A stretch of DNA of 64,000 nucleotides. It comes from Linnemannia schmuckeri (taxonomy: Eukaryota > Mortierellomycota > Mortierellomycetes > Mortierellales > Mortierellaceae). The position numbers and the translations under genes were made by a program. How positions within the stretch are numbered: position 1 is the first letter of the stretch; the number at the start of each line of letters is the position of its first letter. The notes under the pieces were generated by a model. The model was not told the origin of the DNA. It worked only from the letters and a program-made list of their open reading frames with translations, and did not search any database. Below are positions 34,075 to 44,295 of the stretch, one piece after another. The stretch covers positions 124,001 through 188,000 of the forward strand of contig JANATG010000020.1 of the NCBI GenBank assembly GCA_029449235.1, read 5' to 3'.

Positions 34075-34170
34075 AACTGGCTTGTGGCAGCCAAGCGTTC
34101 ATAGCGACGTTGCTTTTTGATTCTTCGATGTCGGCTCTTTCAATCCTTGCATCATTAGAATTCGATGTCG
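34075..34170 (-). repeat. Dispersed coding-like repeat, copy C
   Basis: The minus strand reads DARIERADIEESKSNVAMNAWLPQASYP in an open frame. It directly abuts the left arm of the palindrome at 34181. Confidence 0.75.
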
Positions 34171-34180
34171 CGTTGTTGCT

Positions 34181-34720
34181 GTTGCAAAATAAGGTGGTGG
34201 CTAGGCAGCGAAGGCGATGCCTTAGATTAGCAGTCATATTCTTTGTAGACATAGTGTTAGTAGTGCGCCCAGCCCTCTTGTCTGCTCTTTGTCCTTTTAC
34301 ACATCACTTCTTGGACCAAAGCAGTACTGACAAGAGTTTCGTTGGCGCGCTGCAGGTACAATCCCCCTCTTTGATATTATGCATAGAAGGTCCTTTTACA
34401 CATCACTTCTTGGACCAGAGCAGTATTGACAAGAGGGGGTTTGTACCTGCAGCGCGCCAACGAAACTCTTGTCAGTACTGCTTTGGTCCAAGAAGTGATG
34501 TGTAAAAGGACCTTCTATGCATAATATCAAAGAGGGGGATTGTACCTGCAGCGCGCCAACGAAACTCTTGTCAGTACTGCTTTGGTCCAAGAAGTGATGT
34601 GTAAAAGGACAAAGAGCAGACAAGAGGGCTGGGCGCACTACTAACACTATGTCTACAAAGAATATGACTGCTAATCTAAGGCATCGCCATCGCTGCCTAG
34701 CCACCACCTTATTTTTCAAC
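34181..34720. repeat. 540-bp near-perfect palindrome
   Basis: Left arm 34181-about 34435 and right arm about 34466-34720 are reverse complements, centred near 34450, with only a few mismatches (for example gttgcaaaat against gttgaaaaat at the ends). Each arm contains two copies of a ~65-bp block (cttttacacatcacttcttggaccaaagcag at 34299); the inner left copy is shortened. The arm also holds mtaNLRHR(L/H)RCLATTLF-type coding text on the outward-to-inward strand. A transcript would form a hairpin of about 250 bp. Confidence 0.85.
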
Positions 34721-35880
34721 GGTCACTAAATTCAAAAGGACATCTCAAGCGAGAAATTTAGTAGCCTTGCGCATGACATATTGCGTTTACATGCCAGAGA
34801 GCAAGCCCTTCCCCTTCTTGCCACCGCCACCGCCCATCCCAGCCGCGGAGTTTATGGCGTCGCCCACAATACTGACACCCTTTGCGGGGACGGCGAAAAC
34901 GGGGCCGATTATGTCGATGGAAAACAAACAAACAAACAAAAAGGCAGATGACCACTCCACCACACTTCACTTTCCGACTATCCTCATGCCGCGAACTAAA
35001 CAGGAGCGGGCTAAGAAAGCACCAGTGTATGATGGATGGATGTCATAGTCTGGGCCTGCACTTATTACACAAACATCGAACGAAGTACCTTTGTGAATAT
35101 ACACGTAAAAATGATAACCGATGCGTGCGACGAGCGTCTCCCTGTGGGAATTGTTCAGCATAGGGGATATGCAACGCTACAGGCAGAGTCTGAGAACTGA
35201 TGAAGTTAGAACCACCGATGCACTACAATAAAAACGCAATCAACACAAATTAATATCTAGCTCTCTTGAATAGAAGATCTGTAGCTCGAAGGGTTGATGG
35301 ACTTTGGGGGATGAGGGATGAGTGAGAAGTTTAGGTGGTAGTAGTAGTTTACCTTCAATGACTGAAGCTATTGCGTGTGTGTGCGTGTTTGGGGGGGGGG
35401 AGAGAGAGAGAGAATGTGTGTGTGTATATATAAGTATGAAGTAAGAAGAGGGAAGAGGGAACGATGAAGCGATAAACAAAGAAAGAAGGGTATAAAGAGA
35501 AGAGTGATGGACAACAAAGGGGAAGACGATGAGTGTGGAGGGTGACAAAAAGAGGGGTATAAAAGTGATGAAACAGGCGTGAGAGTGAGGATGAGGTTGC
35601 TCACGCATGAGCTTGTTTTTATGCTCTAACCTTATTTCACGTCTCCAACTGCACTGTCATAGCCCATGCACCTGCCCCTTCTCAGGCCATGACTCTGCCA
35701 TCTCTTATGCACAACACTTTTCTTCAATTTTGCTCTTATTCCTTTTCCAACTCCTCCTTTAACACCGCCATTACTCATTCACTCCTCCATCGACATCTGC
35801 CCACCTCATCTACCTTTTTCTTCTTTTTCTTCTTCATCTCCACAACCCGAACAAATACAACACCGGGTCACCTCAAGTCA
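34721..35880. other. Intergenic, no gene seen
   Basis: A 93-codon frame at 34767-35048 (plus) begins at a non-ATG codon in context and shows no family. 35240-35620 is purine-rich with gt and ga microsatellites (about 35372-35430). 35640-35880 is the C/T-rich leader of the F-box pseudogene. Confidence 0.5.
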
Positions 35881-35883
35881 AAG

Positions 35884-37869
35884 CGTGCATCCCACTTCAG
35901 GAACATCACCAGGCAGAAAGACCTCATTCATCCCTCCATATTCTCGAGATCCTGGAGCGCATCGTCTCCTTTATCAACACACCCACCGACAACCTCTCAA
36001 TCCTCCAACTCTGTCGACAATGGCACCGGATGTTCCGCCACCTCTTTGTCTGCGAGGTCATCATCGATTATGGACTGGAACAACAACAGGGTCTCCTCTC
36101 CTCCTTCTCATCAAAAGCATCGACAGTAGCGCCTGAGAAAATGGGAAGGTTGCGTTGGTATGATGGACATGGCATATACTATCGACCACAGTATAGCGAT
36201 CCGCACCAGGAAAGACGCTGGCAGGCATTGGTGGACGCTCTTCAGAATAGCTACGAGTTTACCAAAGGCGATAGAAACAGCAACCGAACCCGCGGTTGCT
36301 CCTCGCGGATGGTGGTCCACTTCGACACCTGGAGATCAGTGGAGGTCAAGACCTTACAGACAGCTTCCCGATGCTACTACCCTTCCTGGGCTCATTGACG
36401 CGGCTGTACCTCCTATGGGGCGGACTTGAAGCCTCCATCTCGTTGTCAGACGTATTTCGATCCTCTCCTCTCCTCGAGATGGTCTCGCTCACACCCCGGG
36501 ATTCATCCTTGTAACAGGACTCGAGTCCATTCCTGCTGGAGCTCTGCCCCTGTTGCGGTCCCTCAGTCTACCTCGAATAGATCTTTACAGTGGCACCTCG
36601 AGAACTTGCTCTCGGCAACACCCAAACTCGAGGCCCTTCGACTGGTCGACGTGCGCACCAACGACACTGCCTCGACACAGTACAGTCTCTTGCGACTCGT
36701 CCAATCCCTCCAGGATCGATCCATCCAACTGTCGATTTTCCATGTTCGCCCCACAGCCTTCCACCAAGGAGTTCTGGACTTGGACTTGTCAGACGTAATG
36801 TATGAGCTGGATCCGACTCTGACTGGATGGAACTTCTGGGGAGACGACCTGAGAGCCAAGATCCTTTCGTCTCTGAGAGTCTTCCACAATGTGGTAACGA
36901 CGCTCGAGCTCCACGACCTTGATCTGTGCGAGACATGACCCAAATGCTCTCTCCATAAATACCTTTGCGAGTCCCCATACTTGCTTCATCTCCGGGCTCC
37001 CAGGACTGCAATCATGGTCGAGGCCCTGGACATTCATGTTCGAGCTCATATCACCCAGGGAGTATCTGGAAGTCGATGAGAAGAACAAGGACAAGGTGGA
37101 GAGAGATTGAAGGAGAAACCAATTCTGAGCCAGTTGTGGTCATGGACAGACACAAGTGTGGATGTGTCGAAAACTCCGGACGTTGCACTGCTCAATATAC
37201 AGTCGAACCGAGCCAGAGCTCATGTCGCCAGCCCGGTTCCAAATCGTCTTTGGGTACCTCTCCAGAATCTGTTCCACCTTGCAGGATCTTTAGATCAGTC
37301 TTCCTACGCGACAAGGCGGGAATAGGGTCATAATATATCCGACGCTGAATTTGAGGTTGGAGAGTGGCCTGTGTCTTTTGACAAGGATGAAGCAATTGAG
37401 GATCTTAAGGCTTGGGTCAGAAAAGAGAGAGTCGTCCTCTCGACCAAAAGACCTCGGGTGGATGTTGTCGGGGGGAAGTCAGAAGTAGAAGAAGGAGAAA
37501 CACCGGCAAAGGGCTTTGAGGAGGTCGACAGTTGAGGGTTGGGCTGACTGGCTTAAGACCGAGGAGGCGGATGATATCCACTAGAGGCGTGCTCTTATGA
37601 CCTGATGATGGAAACCCAAAAACGATCCTGTCGTTACTGAAGAGCCGTGGTTGAAAGAGAACTTGAAGAATATGGGTCTCATGTTGGACGTCAAGCTGTT
37701 GCTAGACGGGATGGATTCCCCGGATGATGACAATGGGTCAGAGTATCCTTGTTGACCGGCGCTTCGTCACATCTCGTTGAATTTCCCTGAGGAGAGTGTC
37801 CTGTCGCCTGAGAACGAGTTCCAGCGTCTCTATGCTTCTCGATTCGACTTTATCCGTCTAGGCCGTTAA
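35884..37869 (+). pseudogene. F-box protein pseudogene, paralogue of 38175 gene
   Basis: Collinear with the intact neighbour. An F-box (SSLHILEILERIVSFINTPTDNLSILQLCRQWHRMF, about 35935-36045) is followed by LRR-like blocks in shifting frames: HLEISGGQDLTDSFPMLLPFLG, LENLLSATPKLEALRLVDV, FHNVVTTLELHDLDL, HKYLCESPYLLHLRAP. The last two align with NVVTTLELRNNNL and HRYLCASPHLLHLRAE of the intact gene. The C-terminus WLKENLKNMGLMLDVKLLLDGM aligns with IHEQLKDLGLLVDVKNMLEEM; a TGA at 37753 replaces the Trp of the paralogue's YWPMLR. Several frameshifts occur (about 36290, 36520, 36940, 37100-37330). A decayed tandem duplicate. Confidence 0.8.
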
Positions 37870-38174
37870 TCTCCTTTTTCTTTTTGTATTTGTACGTGTG
37901 GTCTCGTCCAAGAGAGCCCAAAAAGTAAATAAATAGATGACACCCTCCCTCTGTTCTGTTTTCCTCTTTTTCCTTCTTCCCTCTCAATCCATTTTCCCCA
38001 CCAGTTACAAAACGGACACCAAAGTCGAAGATACGAACAGCAGAGCGAGGACACTCAACTCGCCCCTTCCCCTTCTCTCTTCCTTCTCCCTTCTCTCTTC
38101 TCCCTTCTTCGTCCTCCGTCCAGCTCCCCGCTCTTCATCACTCACTCAGCAGCAGACGATAACAACCAACAAGG

Positions 38175-40637
38175 ATGTTACCACCTCACTCCCCGCTAGA
38201 GATCCCGGAGATCCTCGAACAGATCTTCTCCTACGTCGACGAGTCCACAATCGAACAATCCGTCAGCAGAGTCAATCGAACATGGTTCCTTCTCACTCGT
38301 CACCGGATCAACCAGGAACTTGTCTTTGATACGAACCGCCGTCGGGGTGATTTCAACACCGTAATGGCCCGATTGCCCGAGGCAACTAGGCTTTGGTGGC
38401 ATGCAGAGTATGGCCGGGATAGGATCAATCAGTGGAGGAAGCTAGTGAGGTTGTTGAAGGTCAAGGATTTGCGGTATCGGGAGAGTAGGGGGGGAAAGAC
38501 GGGGGTGGCGGTTGCTTCACAGCAAAGACTGGGAGCAGGAGCAGGAGCAGGAACAGGAACGGGAACAGTAGGAGCAGCAGGAAGTAAAATCCAAGCGGAG
38601 AGGGAGTACGGGTACAGAGACCACGACCTATTACGAAGCAGCACCTTCAATGAGAACGTCGCCTGGGTCATGCAAGAACGACCGCTACTTGAATTACGAT
38701 TAAGCGGGTTTCTGAATCTTGATCTGCGGTTCCCTCCACTTCTTCCATACCTCAAATTCTTGACGGTCCTAAAACTGACTATGAGGATGGAGACTGATGT
38801 TCACCTACAGGCGGTTTTGACGCAGTGTGGGTCGTGTCTGCAGGTGTTACATGTCCGGACCACATCGACGCTGCGACTTATTGGACCCTGGATTCCGAAG
38901 AGGTTCCCGACACCGTCGTTCATAGAACCATTGCCTGAACGGTGGCGGGATCATGGTTCGTACCACTGGAAGCAAGGCGACAACACTAGTCAGGAGCAGG
39001 AATCGCCAAACACTCTGGCTTTGCGAGAGTTGGTCCTGGAACGGGCATACTTTTTTCAGACCAGTCTAGAGACCCTCCTCTGCTTCACGCCTCACCTCGA
39101 CACCCTCCACCTCATCGAACTTAACCGTCACAGCTGGATGAACCCAAACCTACTCGAGTACGATCAACGCCGCCTCATTCGTTTCCTCCAGGACCCCAAC
39201 TTCCCACAAAAGCAAATCCTTCCCCTCCGATCCTTCATCTTTTCTGTCTCCTCGACCGCCTTCGTCACTTCTACCGTCGCAGCCATTGCTAATGTCGAAC
39301 AAGAAATCAAACACGCACAGTCAGAGCTATGCCCAGATTCGAAGGAGTGGACCTTTTTTACAGAGGATTTGTCGTTGCCGTTACTCAAGTTCTTGAAGGA
39401 GGATGTGCAGAATGTGGTGACGACGTTGGAATTGAGAAATAATAATCTGCACAAGTTCTCTCCAGACCCGGTCTTGCATCGGTACCTGTGTGCCTCACCA
39501 CATTTGTTGCATTTGCGGGCCGAGAATACGTTTTATCTGGTCGAGTTGCTTGATATCCATGGACGGATGGAGATGGTGAATTCCAGGATCACCAGCCAAG
39601 GCGGAGTCGCAACAACACCAACACCAATCGGAGGGCGAGGAGCAACAGGAAGTGGAGGAACTTTTAACAGTACGATGGGACCGCCAGGGATCTGGGCCTG
39701 CAAGAACCTACAAACCCTCTATATATCCCTCCGCTCCGCCTCCAACACAGGCTCTTTCACCTACGCAACCACCACAACCTCGACCAATCCTTTCTCACTA
39801 ACAACAACACCCAAAATCAGCTCCCGGATCGTATTCGGCTACATCGCCCGCGTTTGTCCCAACCTACGCGATCTCAAAATCCGCTCCGCAGAGAACTTAT
39901 ACTGGGCGGCTTGGATCCCCTTTGGCCCGCGGGGATCCATGACCACCCGACAACGGCTCTTACTCACCCTCGATTCCGGTTTCTGTCTCCTGGCGAGGCT
40001 AAGAAACCTTGAACAACTCAGTATCGGGTTTATTTCCGGGTCGGGCACGTCGTCTAGTTTCTTGAGCAGGAATATGGTTTGGGGGTTAGAGCCCGTAGAT
40101 CTGGATTGGATGTTGGAGAGAAGCGGTGGGCATGGGAATGACGAACAGAGGAGGAGTAGGGAGAGGAGGATGGCGAGGAGAAGGGTTGTGGAGGAGAGGT
40201 GGGAGACGTGGTTGATGGAGGAGAAGGTTGTCCTTCTCCAGAAGGCCATGGACGCCAGTTGGTGGATCAGTCGGACCCGCAAGAACGTCGACCATGTCAC
40301 CGTTACTACCACTACCACGACTGGTAACAACAAAAACAACAACCGATCACCGATCCGAGGAAGGACTGATCCTGAGATCCATGAGCAGCTGAAGGATTTG
40401 GGGCTGTTGGTTGATGTCAAGAATATGCTTGAAGAGATGGAGACTGCGGACGAACAAGAAGGAGAAGGTGGGGGAGGAGGGGGAGGAGGAGGAGGGGGAG
40501 GAGATGGGTACAAGTACTGGCCGATGCTGAGGTGGATGCGGATATATCATTCCACAGAATATGGGCGGTCGAGGGAGAAGGAGGTCAAGCGGATGTTGAC
40601 AGCTCTGCAGGAAAAGTTCAAGGATAAAGCGTGGTAA
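38175..40637 (+). CDS. F-box protein with degenerate LRRs
   Basis: Single exon, 820 residues. The F-box lies at the N-terminus (LEIPEILEQIFSYVDESTIEQSVSRVNRTWF), so it probably recruits a target to an SCF ubiquitin ligase through Skp1. The rest contains irregular leucine-rich segments (LLELRLSGFLNLDLRFPPLLPYLKFLTVLKL; VVTTLELRNNNL; LLHLRAENTFYLVELLDIH), without the clean 28-residue period of the RNI-like relics in this window. Two low-complexity insertions: GAGAGAGTGTG near residue 120 and a GGGGGGGGGGG run near residue 770 (encoded at about 40468-40506). The target is unknown. A broken paralogue lies directly upstream on the same strand. The ATG is the first after a C/T-rich leader. Confidence 0.85.
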   Translation: MLPPHSPLEIPEILEQIFSYVDESTIEQSVSRVNRTWFLLTRHRINQELVFDTNRRRGDFNTVMARLPEATRLWWHAEYGRDRINQWRKLVRLLKVKDLRYRESRGGKTGVAVASQQRLGAGAGAGTGTGTVGAAGSKIQAEREYGYRDHDLLRSSTFNENVAWVMQERPLLELRLSGFLNLDLRFPPLLPYLKFLTVLKLTMRMETDVHLQAVLTQCGSCLQVLHVRTTSTLRLIGPWIPKRFPTPSFIEPLPERWRDHGSYHWKQGDNTSQEQESPNTLALRELVLERAYFFQTSLETLLCFTPHLDTLHLIELNRHSWMNPNLLEYDQRRLIRFLQDPNFPQKQILPLRSFIFSVSSTAFVTSTVAAIANVEQEIKHAQSELCPDSKEWTFFTEDLSLPLLKFLKEDVQNVVTTLELRNNNLHKFSPDPVLHRYLCASPHLLHLRAENTFYLVELLDIHGRMEMVNSRITSQGGVATTPTPIGGRGATGSGGTFNSTMGPPGIWACKNLQTLYISLRSASNTGSFTYATTTTSTNPFSLTTTPKISSRIVFGYIARVCPNLRDLKIRSAENLYWAAWIPFGPRGSMTTRQRLLLTLDSGFCLLARLRNLEQLSIGFISGSGTSSSFLSRNMVWGLEPVDLDWMLERSGGHGNDEQRRSRERRMARRRVVEERWETWLMEEKVVLLQKAMDASWWISRTRKNVDHVTVTTTTTTGNNKNNNRSPIRGRTDPEIHEQLKDLGLLVDVKNMLEEMETADEQEGEGGGGGGGGGGGGDGYKYWPMLRWMRIYHSTEYGRSREKEVKRMLTALQEKFKDKAW

Positions 40638-41119
40638 TTATTGCAGTGTGATCATGATACAAGTAAAATAGCAGCGGAAGCCCACTGTGACAGCGAAAAA
40701 GCCAAGCATATATGCTTAAAATTATTATATATAAATATTTCTGTTGAAGATTTGAGAAGCTGCAACTAAGTACCTATTGTACAATTTAGCACCATGGTGA
40801 CTAAAGGCAAAAGGCAATACCTTGTAAATTTAGCCGCAAATGTGGCTGCTTTTATGGGCTACACGGTGTAGATCATGTTTTCAATCTTCATGGCTTAGAT
40901 TATTTTTTTTCTTTTTTTTTGTCTGGTAAAAGAAATAATAGGAAAGATGTGTGGGTGAGTGGAGGTTATGTATTTTACTCCCTCAAAGATATAACGGTGA
41001 CAGTGTTGGCGGCAATGCTTACGGGTGTAAGGTACAAATGTCAATCGCACTCTCGACTTTTTATTATGTATGGAATCTGTTCCTGTGAAAAGAGAATGGG
41101 ATAAAGAGTTGAGAAGGTT
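40638..41119. other. Convergent intergenic region
   Basis: 3' flanks of the F-box gene (plus) and SPO11 (minus). AT-rich, with T-runs at 40900-40920. Nothing else seen. Confidence 0.5.
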
Positions 41120-44100
41120 TCATAACCAGCTCTCTGGGTCCTGAAGCTTGCGCTGCAAGTACAGCACCAACGCCGACGACGACGGTAACTCTCCTTCGCC
41201 CTCAGCGCCTCTTGCAATATTCCCACCTCCTTCACTTTCTCCCTCACTACCACCAACAACGACAAAAGCCCCAGATCCAGTACTTGTCAGCTGATGTAAA
41301 CTCTGAATCTCCGTTTTCGCATCCACTTCCAACATCCTTGCAATCTGATTCTTCCATTGTGTATGCTGACAGATATACGGATGCGTCGTTAATAATCGTT
41401 CCAGCTTCTTTCGATCCTTAACCGTCAGTGAGATAAACGCCTCCTTGAGCCGACATCTCGACCTCTCTTGCTCCTCGTCGTTCTCATTTTCCTGTTCTTG
41501 CCCCAGATGTGCTTCATTAGAGGTAGTGCAGGCAGGTCGTGGGTTGAGGACGAGGTCCCAATCTGAAGGGAACTGGCCAAGACATTTTAACGCGGGCACG
41601 GCAAGGTTGGCGTTCTCGTAGGCTGACTTGATCGACCCGCAGCGGTAAGTCAGATAGATCTCGATTCCTTGCGGGTCACAGTCCATTAACGCCAGTAGCG
41701 GGATCTCCAAGGGTGGTGGTCGACGTGCTCGCATTGAACTCTGACATACACTCGGCACATTCACCGATGACCTGCCAACATCACAATCACTGTCGCGACA
41801 ATCGCCACCATCACCAGGAGAAGTATACGGAAACTTCCTAAGATAAACCCCACTCAGAACCATCTCCGAAAGAGCCTTTAACAACTGCCGCACAACCTGG
41901 TCTGGGTACCCTTTACTGGTCAACAGGATACAAGGGCCATGAGTCTCATAGAACCCCAACGAAATTAGGTTACTGAACGTGGCCTCCTTTTCGATCACCA
42001 GCACAAACCGTGTTCGAGGATGGATCTCGATCTCGACAATGTCAGAGAACCGGACAGGAATCGGGACTAGGGTGTTATAGTTCGTTTGAGAAAATCGGCT
42101 GTCTAGTGGATCACATCCTTCTTCCTCTTGGCGTTGATGTGATTGTTTGTTGTTCGATGATGTTTGTGCCTTTGAAAACGGCGAGTCCGCAATCTCCTCA
42201 TGCAACCATGGCAACTGCCCAACCTCCTCGCATTCCTCACATTCCCCTCCTCCCTTAACACCACTCGTTTCTCTCTGCCTCCCTCCAAGAGCCTTAACTA
42301 ATATCCGAACAGATCCAAAGACAACACTCCTTGTGCCCGCAACAACATTCAGACTCGACCGGGGCACCTCGAGCGTACAGGCCAGATCCTCAACAATCCC
42401 ATCGACAGCAGGTTGGCACCCAAACGTCATTACGTCTCGGTAGTACGTGTCTCGTTTGGAGGAGATCGTATCCTTGCAGACGTTTTCGTGGATCAATTCT
42501 ATGGCGCGGAGGATCCGGCTTGTGCGACTTGACCCGTACACGGAGCGTTGTGTGAATGGAGATGATGGTGATGATATTACGGGTGGCGGTGGCAAAGGGG
42601 ACTTAGTTGCAGTAGAGATGTTGAAGATGCCATCGACCGTGGTCTTGGTTGACATGTCACCATTATCTACTCTCCTTTTTTCCTTCAGCCCTGACCCTTC
42701 CACCGCCTTCCGTCTCGTTCCACTGCTCGTAGTCTCCATCGTCTCAGCTCCATCACCCTTCACCTCCTCCTCGTCCCTCTCGACCTGCTCCACCTCTGTA
42801 TCCTTCAACAGACCAACACCATCAGCGTCCTCATCTCCAGAATGCACCATCACTGCGTCAGCAGCTCTCACCCTCCGTCGCCTGATAACACCCACTTCCT
42901 CATCATAAATAATCGCATCCATTCGACTCCTGCAGGCTAACTCAATCACAGGCGGTACCCCCAACGACAAGTCGTACAAGAACCGACCCGCCAACCCTTC
43001 TAGTTGTTCAAGGATCCAGTCTCGCGGTTGTTCTATAGTCGACATGAATTCTGTTGCTCTCGATGTTGTTGACGGGATTGGTGTTGTTGGCTTGACGATT
43101 GGTGATGTTGACCGTCGTCTTCGTCGGTGTCGTCGCTGACGTTGCTGTTGTGGTAGCGTTGAGGTGAAGGATGAAGAGCGGGAGTGGGGAAAGGGTGGTG
43201 TGGCTTTTATTGGTGGTGGGATGTCGTTTATGAGGATCTGATCGCTCGGTGGGCCGAATTGTGTGGGTTCATAAGAAATTGGTGGCGCAACCATAGTCTG
43301 CCAGGGATCAGACAAGCCAACTGTTGTCATCGTAGTCGCAGAGAAAGTATCGTCCATGTCCTGCTGTACGTCAGGCGCTCCCTCTTCCTCACCAACATCG
43401 CACAGTCTTCGTTGCTGTTGATGCTCGCCCTGAAGAGTCTGTTGGTAGGAGATCTCGACATCATCACAGTCGCAAAAAGAACTCCATTTGAACGACGACA
43501 ACAAAAGACCTTCCGCATCCGCGTCCTGATTTCCTTCTCCGCTCCCATAGATCTCTGTTCCATGCGTTGCTCTTGTTCGATCCGTGGATCCCCATTCAAA
43601 GTATCCTCCACTACTTCCTCCTCCCTCAGAGCTTTCTCGAGATTCAAGGCAGCTCTCATGAATCCACTCGTCAGACCCATCAGGATGTAAAATCGTCGAG
43701 TCGGGAACCGCTTGCTCTGGCAACCATACACTTTCTTCCCCCATTCTTTCGTCACTATCATCGTCTGCCTCATATGCTTCGAAACAGAAAGCATTCACCC
43801 CATCTGGAGAGCTAGGGCTGTCCACAAACTCATCTTCCTCCTGCAAACTCTGTGGGTGCAGTCGACCACCGCCACCAAAATCAAAGCCAACGTACAGGTG
43901 CTCATCCGAGTAGAGTGGCGTGTCTAAAACTTCCTGCTCCATCCCCTGCTCTCTCCCCTGCTCTCTCCCCTGATCCTTCGAAACATCGGACGATGCTTCT
44001 CCTATCTGTCTCCTGGACCATTTGTCCACTGCTGGTGAGCTGAAGGCGTCCCAAAAACGAGAAGGAGAACATATTCCTCTTCCTCTTGTCGGGCTAGACA

Positions 44101-44239
44101 TGAAGTACTCCTCTTCCGCGTAAGTCATGCTGGTGCTAGAGCCAAGGAGCCGCTCAAACTCGTCAGTCCCGATCGTGGAAGAGCGTTCCTGGCAGAGATG
44201 CTGTTGCTTTGGGGGTGGATCGGTGGAGTGGAAGAACAT
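41120..44239 (-). CDS. SPO11: SPO11, meiotic double-strand-break transesterase
   Basis: Type IIB topoisomerase A-like protein that makes meiotic DNA breaks in the nucleus. Single exon; the ATG at 44239 gives 1039 residues, more than twice the usual ~400. The catalytic 5Y-CAP helix reads SSKRDTYYRDVMTFGCQ (Tyr599/600). The Toprim domain follows: FVLVIEKEATFSNLI (glutamate) and LLALMDCDPQGIEIYLTYRCGS (DxD-like metal site). The C-terminus LKKLERLLTTHPYI..QWKNQIARML is family-typical. Residues 1-480 are an acidic, Ser-rich extension with no domain I recognise; loops between catalytic blocks are also long. An intron-free state is unusual beside the intron-rich genes here. A LINE sits 57 bp upstream of the start. 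Confidence 0.93.
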   Translation of the reverse strand: MFFHSTDPPPKQQHLCQERSSTIGTDEFERLLGSSTSMTYAEEEYFMSSPTRGRGICSPSRFWDAFSSPAVDKWSRRQIGEASSDVSKDQGREQGREQGMEQEVLDTPLYSDEHLYVGFDFGGGGRLHPQSLQEEDEFVDSPSSPDGVNAFCFEAYEADDDSDERMGEESVWLPEQAVPDSTILHPDGSDEWIHESCLESRESSEGGGSSGGYFEWGSTDRTRATHGTEIYGSGEGNQDADAEGLLLSSFKWSSFCDCDDVEISYQQTLQGEHQQQRRLCDVGEEEGAPDVQQDMDDTFSATTMTTVGLSDPWQTMVAPPISYEPTQFGPPSDQILINDIPPPIKATPPFPHSRSSSFTSTLPQQQRQRRHRRRRRSTSPIVKPTTPIPSTTSRATEFMSTIEQPRDWILEQLEGLAGRFLYDLSLGVPPVIELACRSRMDAIIYDEEVGVIRRRRVRAADAVMVHSGDEDADGVGLLKDTEVEQVERDEEEVKGDGAETMETTSSGTRRKAVEGSGLKEKRRVDNGDMSTKTTVDGIFNISTATKSPLPPPPVISSPSSPFTQRSVYGSSRTSRILRAIELIHENVCKDTISSKRDTYYRDVMTFGCQPAVDGIVEDLACTLEVPRSSLNVVAGTRSVVFGSVRILVKALGGRQRETSGVKGGGECEECEEVGQLPWLHEEIADSPFSKAQTSSNNKQSHQRQEEEGCDPLDSRFSQTNYNTLVPIPVRFSDIVEIEIHPRTRFVLVIEKEATFSNLISLGFYETHGPCILLTSKGYPDQVVRQLLKALSEMVLSGVYLRKFPYTSPGDGGDCRDSDCDVGRSSVNVPSVCQSSMRARRPPPLEIPLLALMDCDPQGIEIYLTYRCGSIKSAYENANLAVPALKCLGQFPSDWDLVLNPRPACTTSNEAHLGQEQENENDEEQERSRCRLKEAFISLTVKDRKKLERLLTTHPYICQHTQWKNQIARMLEVDAKTEIQSLHQLTSTGSGAFVVVGGSEGESEGGGNIARGAEGEGELPSSSALVLYLQRKLQDPESWL

Positions 44240-44295
44240 TTTAGGTGGCAACTCTGTCGAGTGTGAGGAGAAGAGAAGTCAAAAAGAATATAGAC

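Noticed and set aside
34767..35048. 93-codon plus-strand frame
   Set aside because: No family, no splice support, and it sits between relics.
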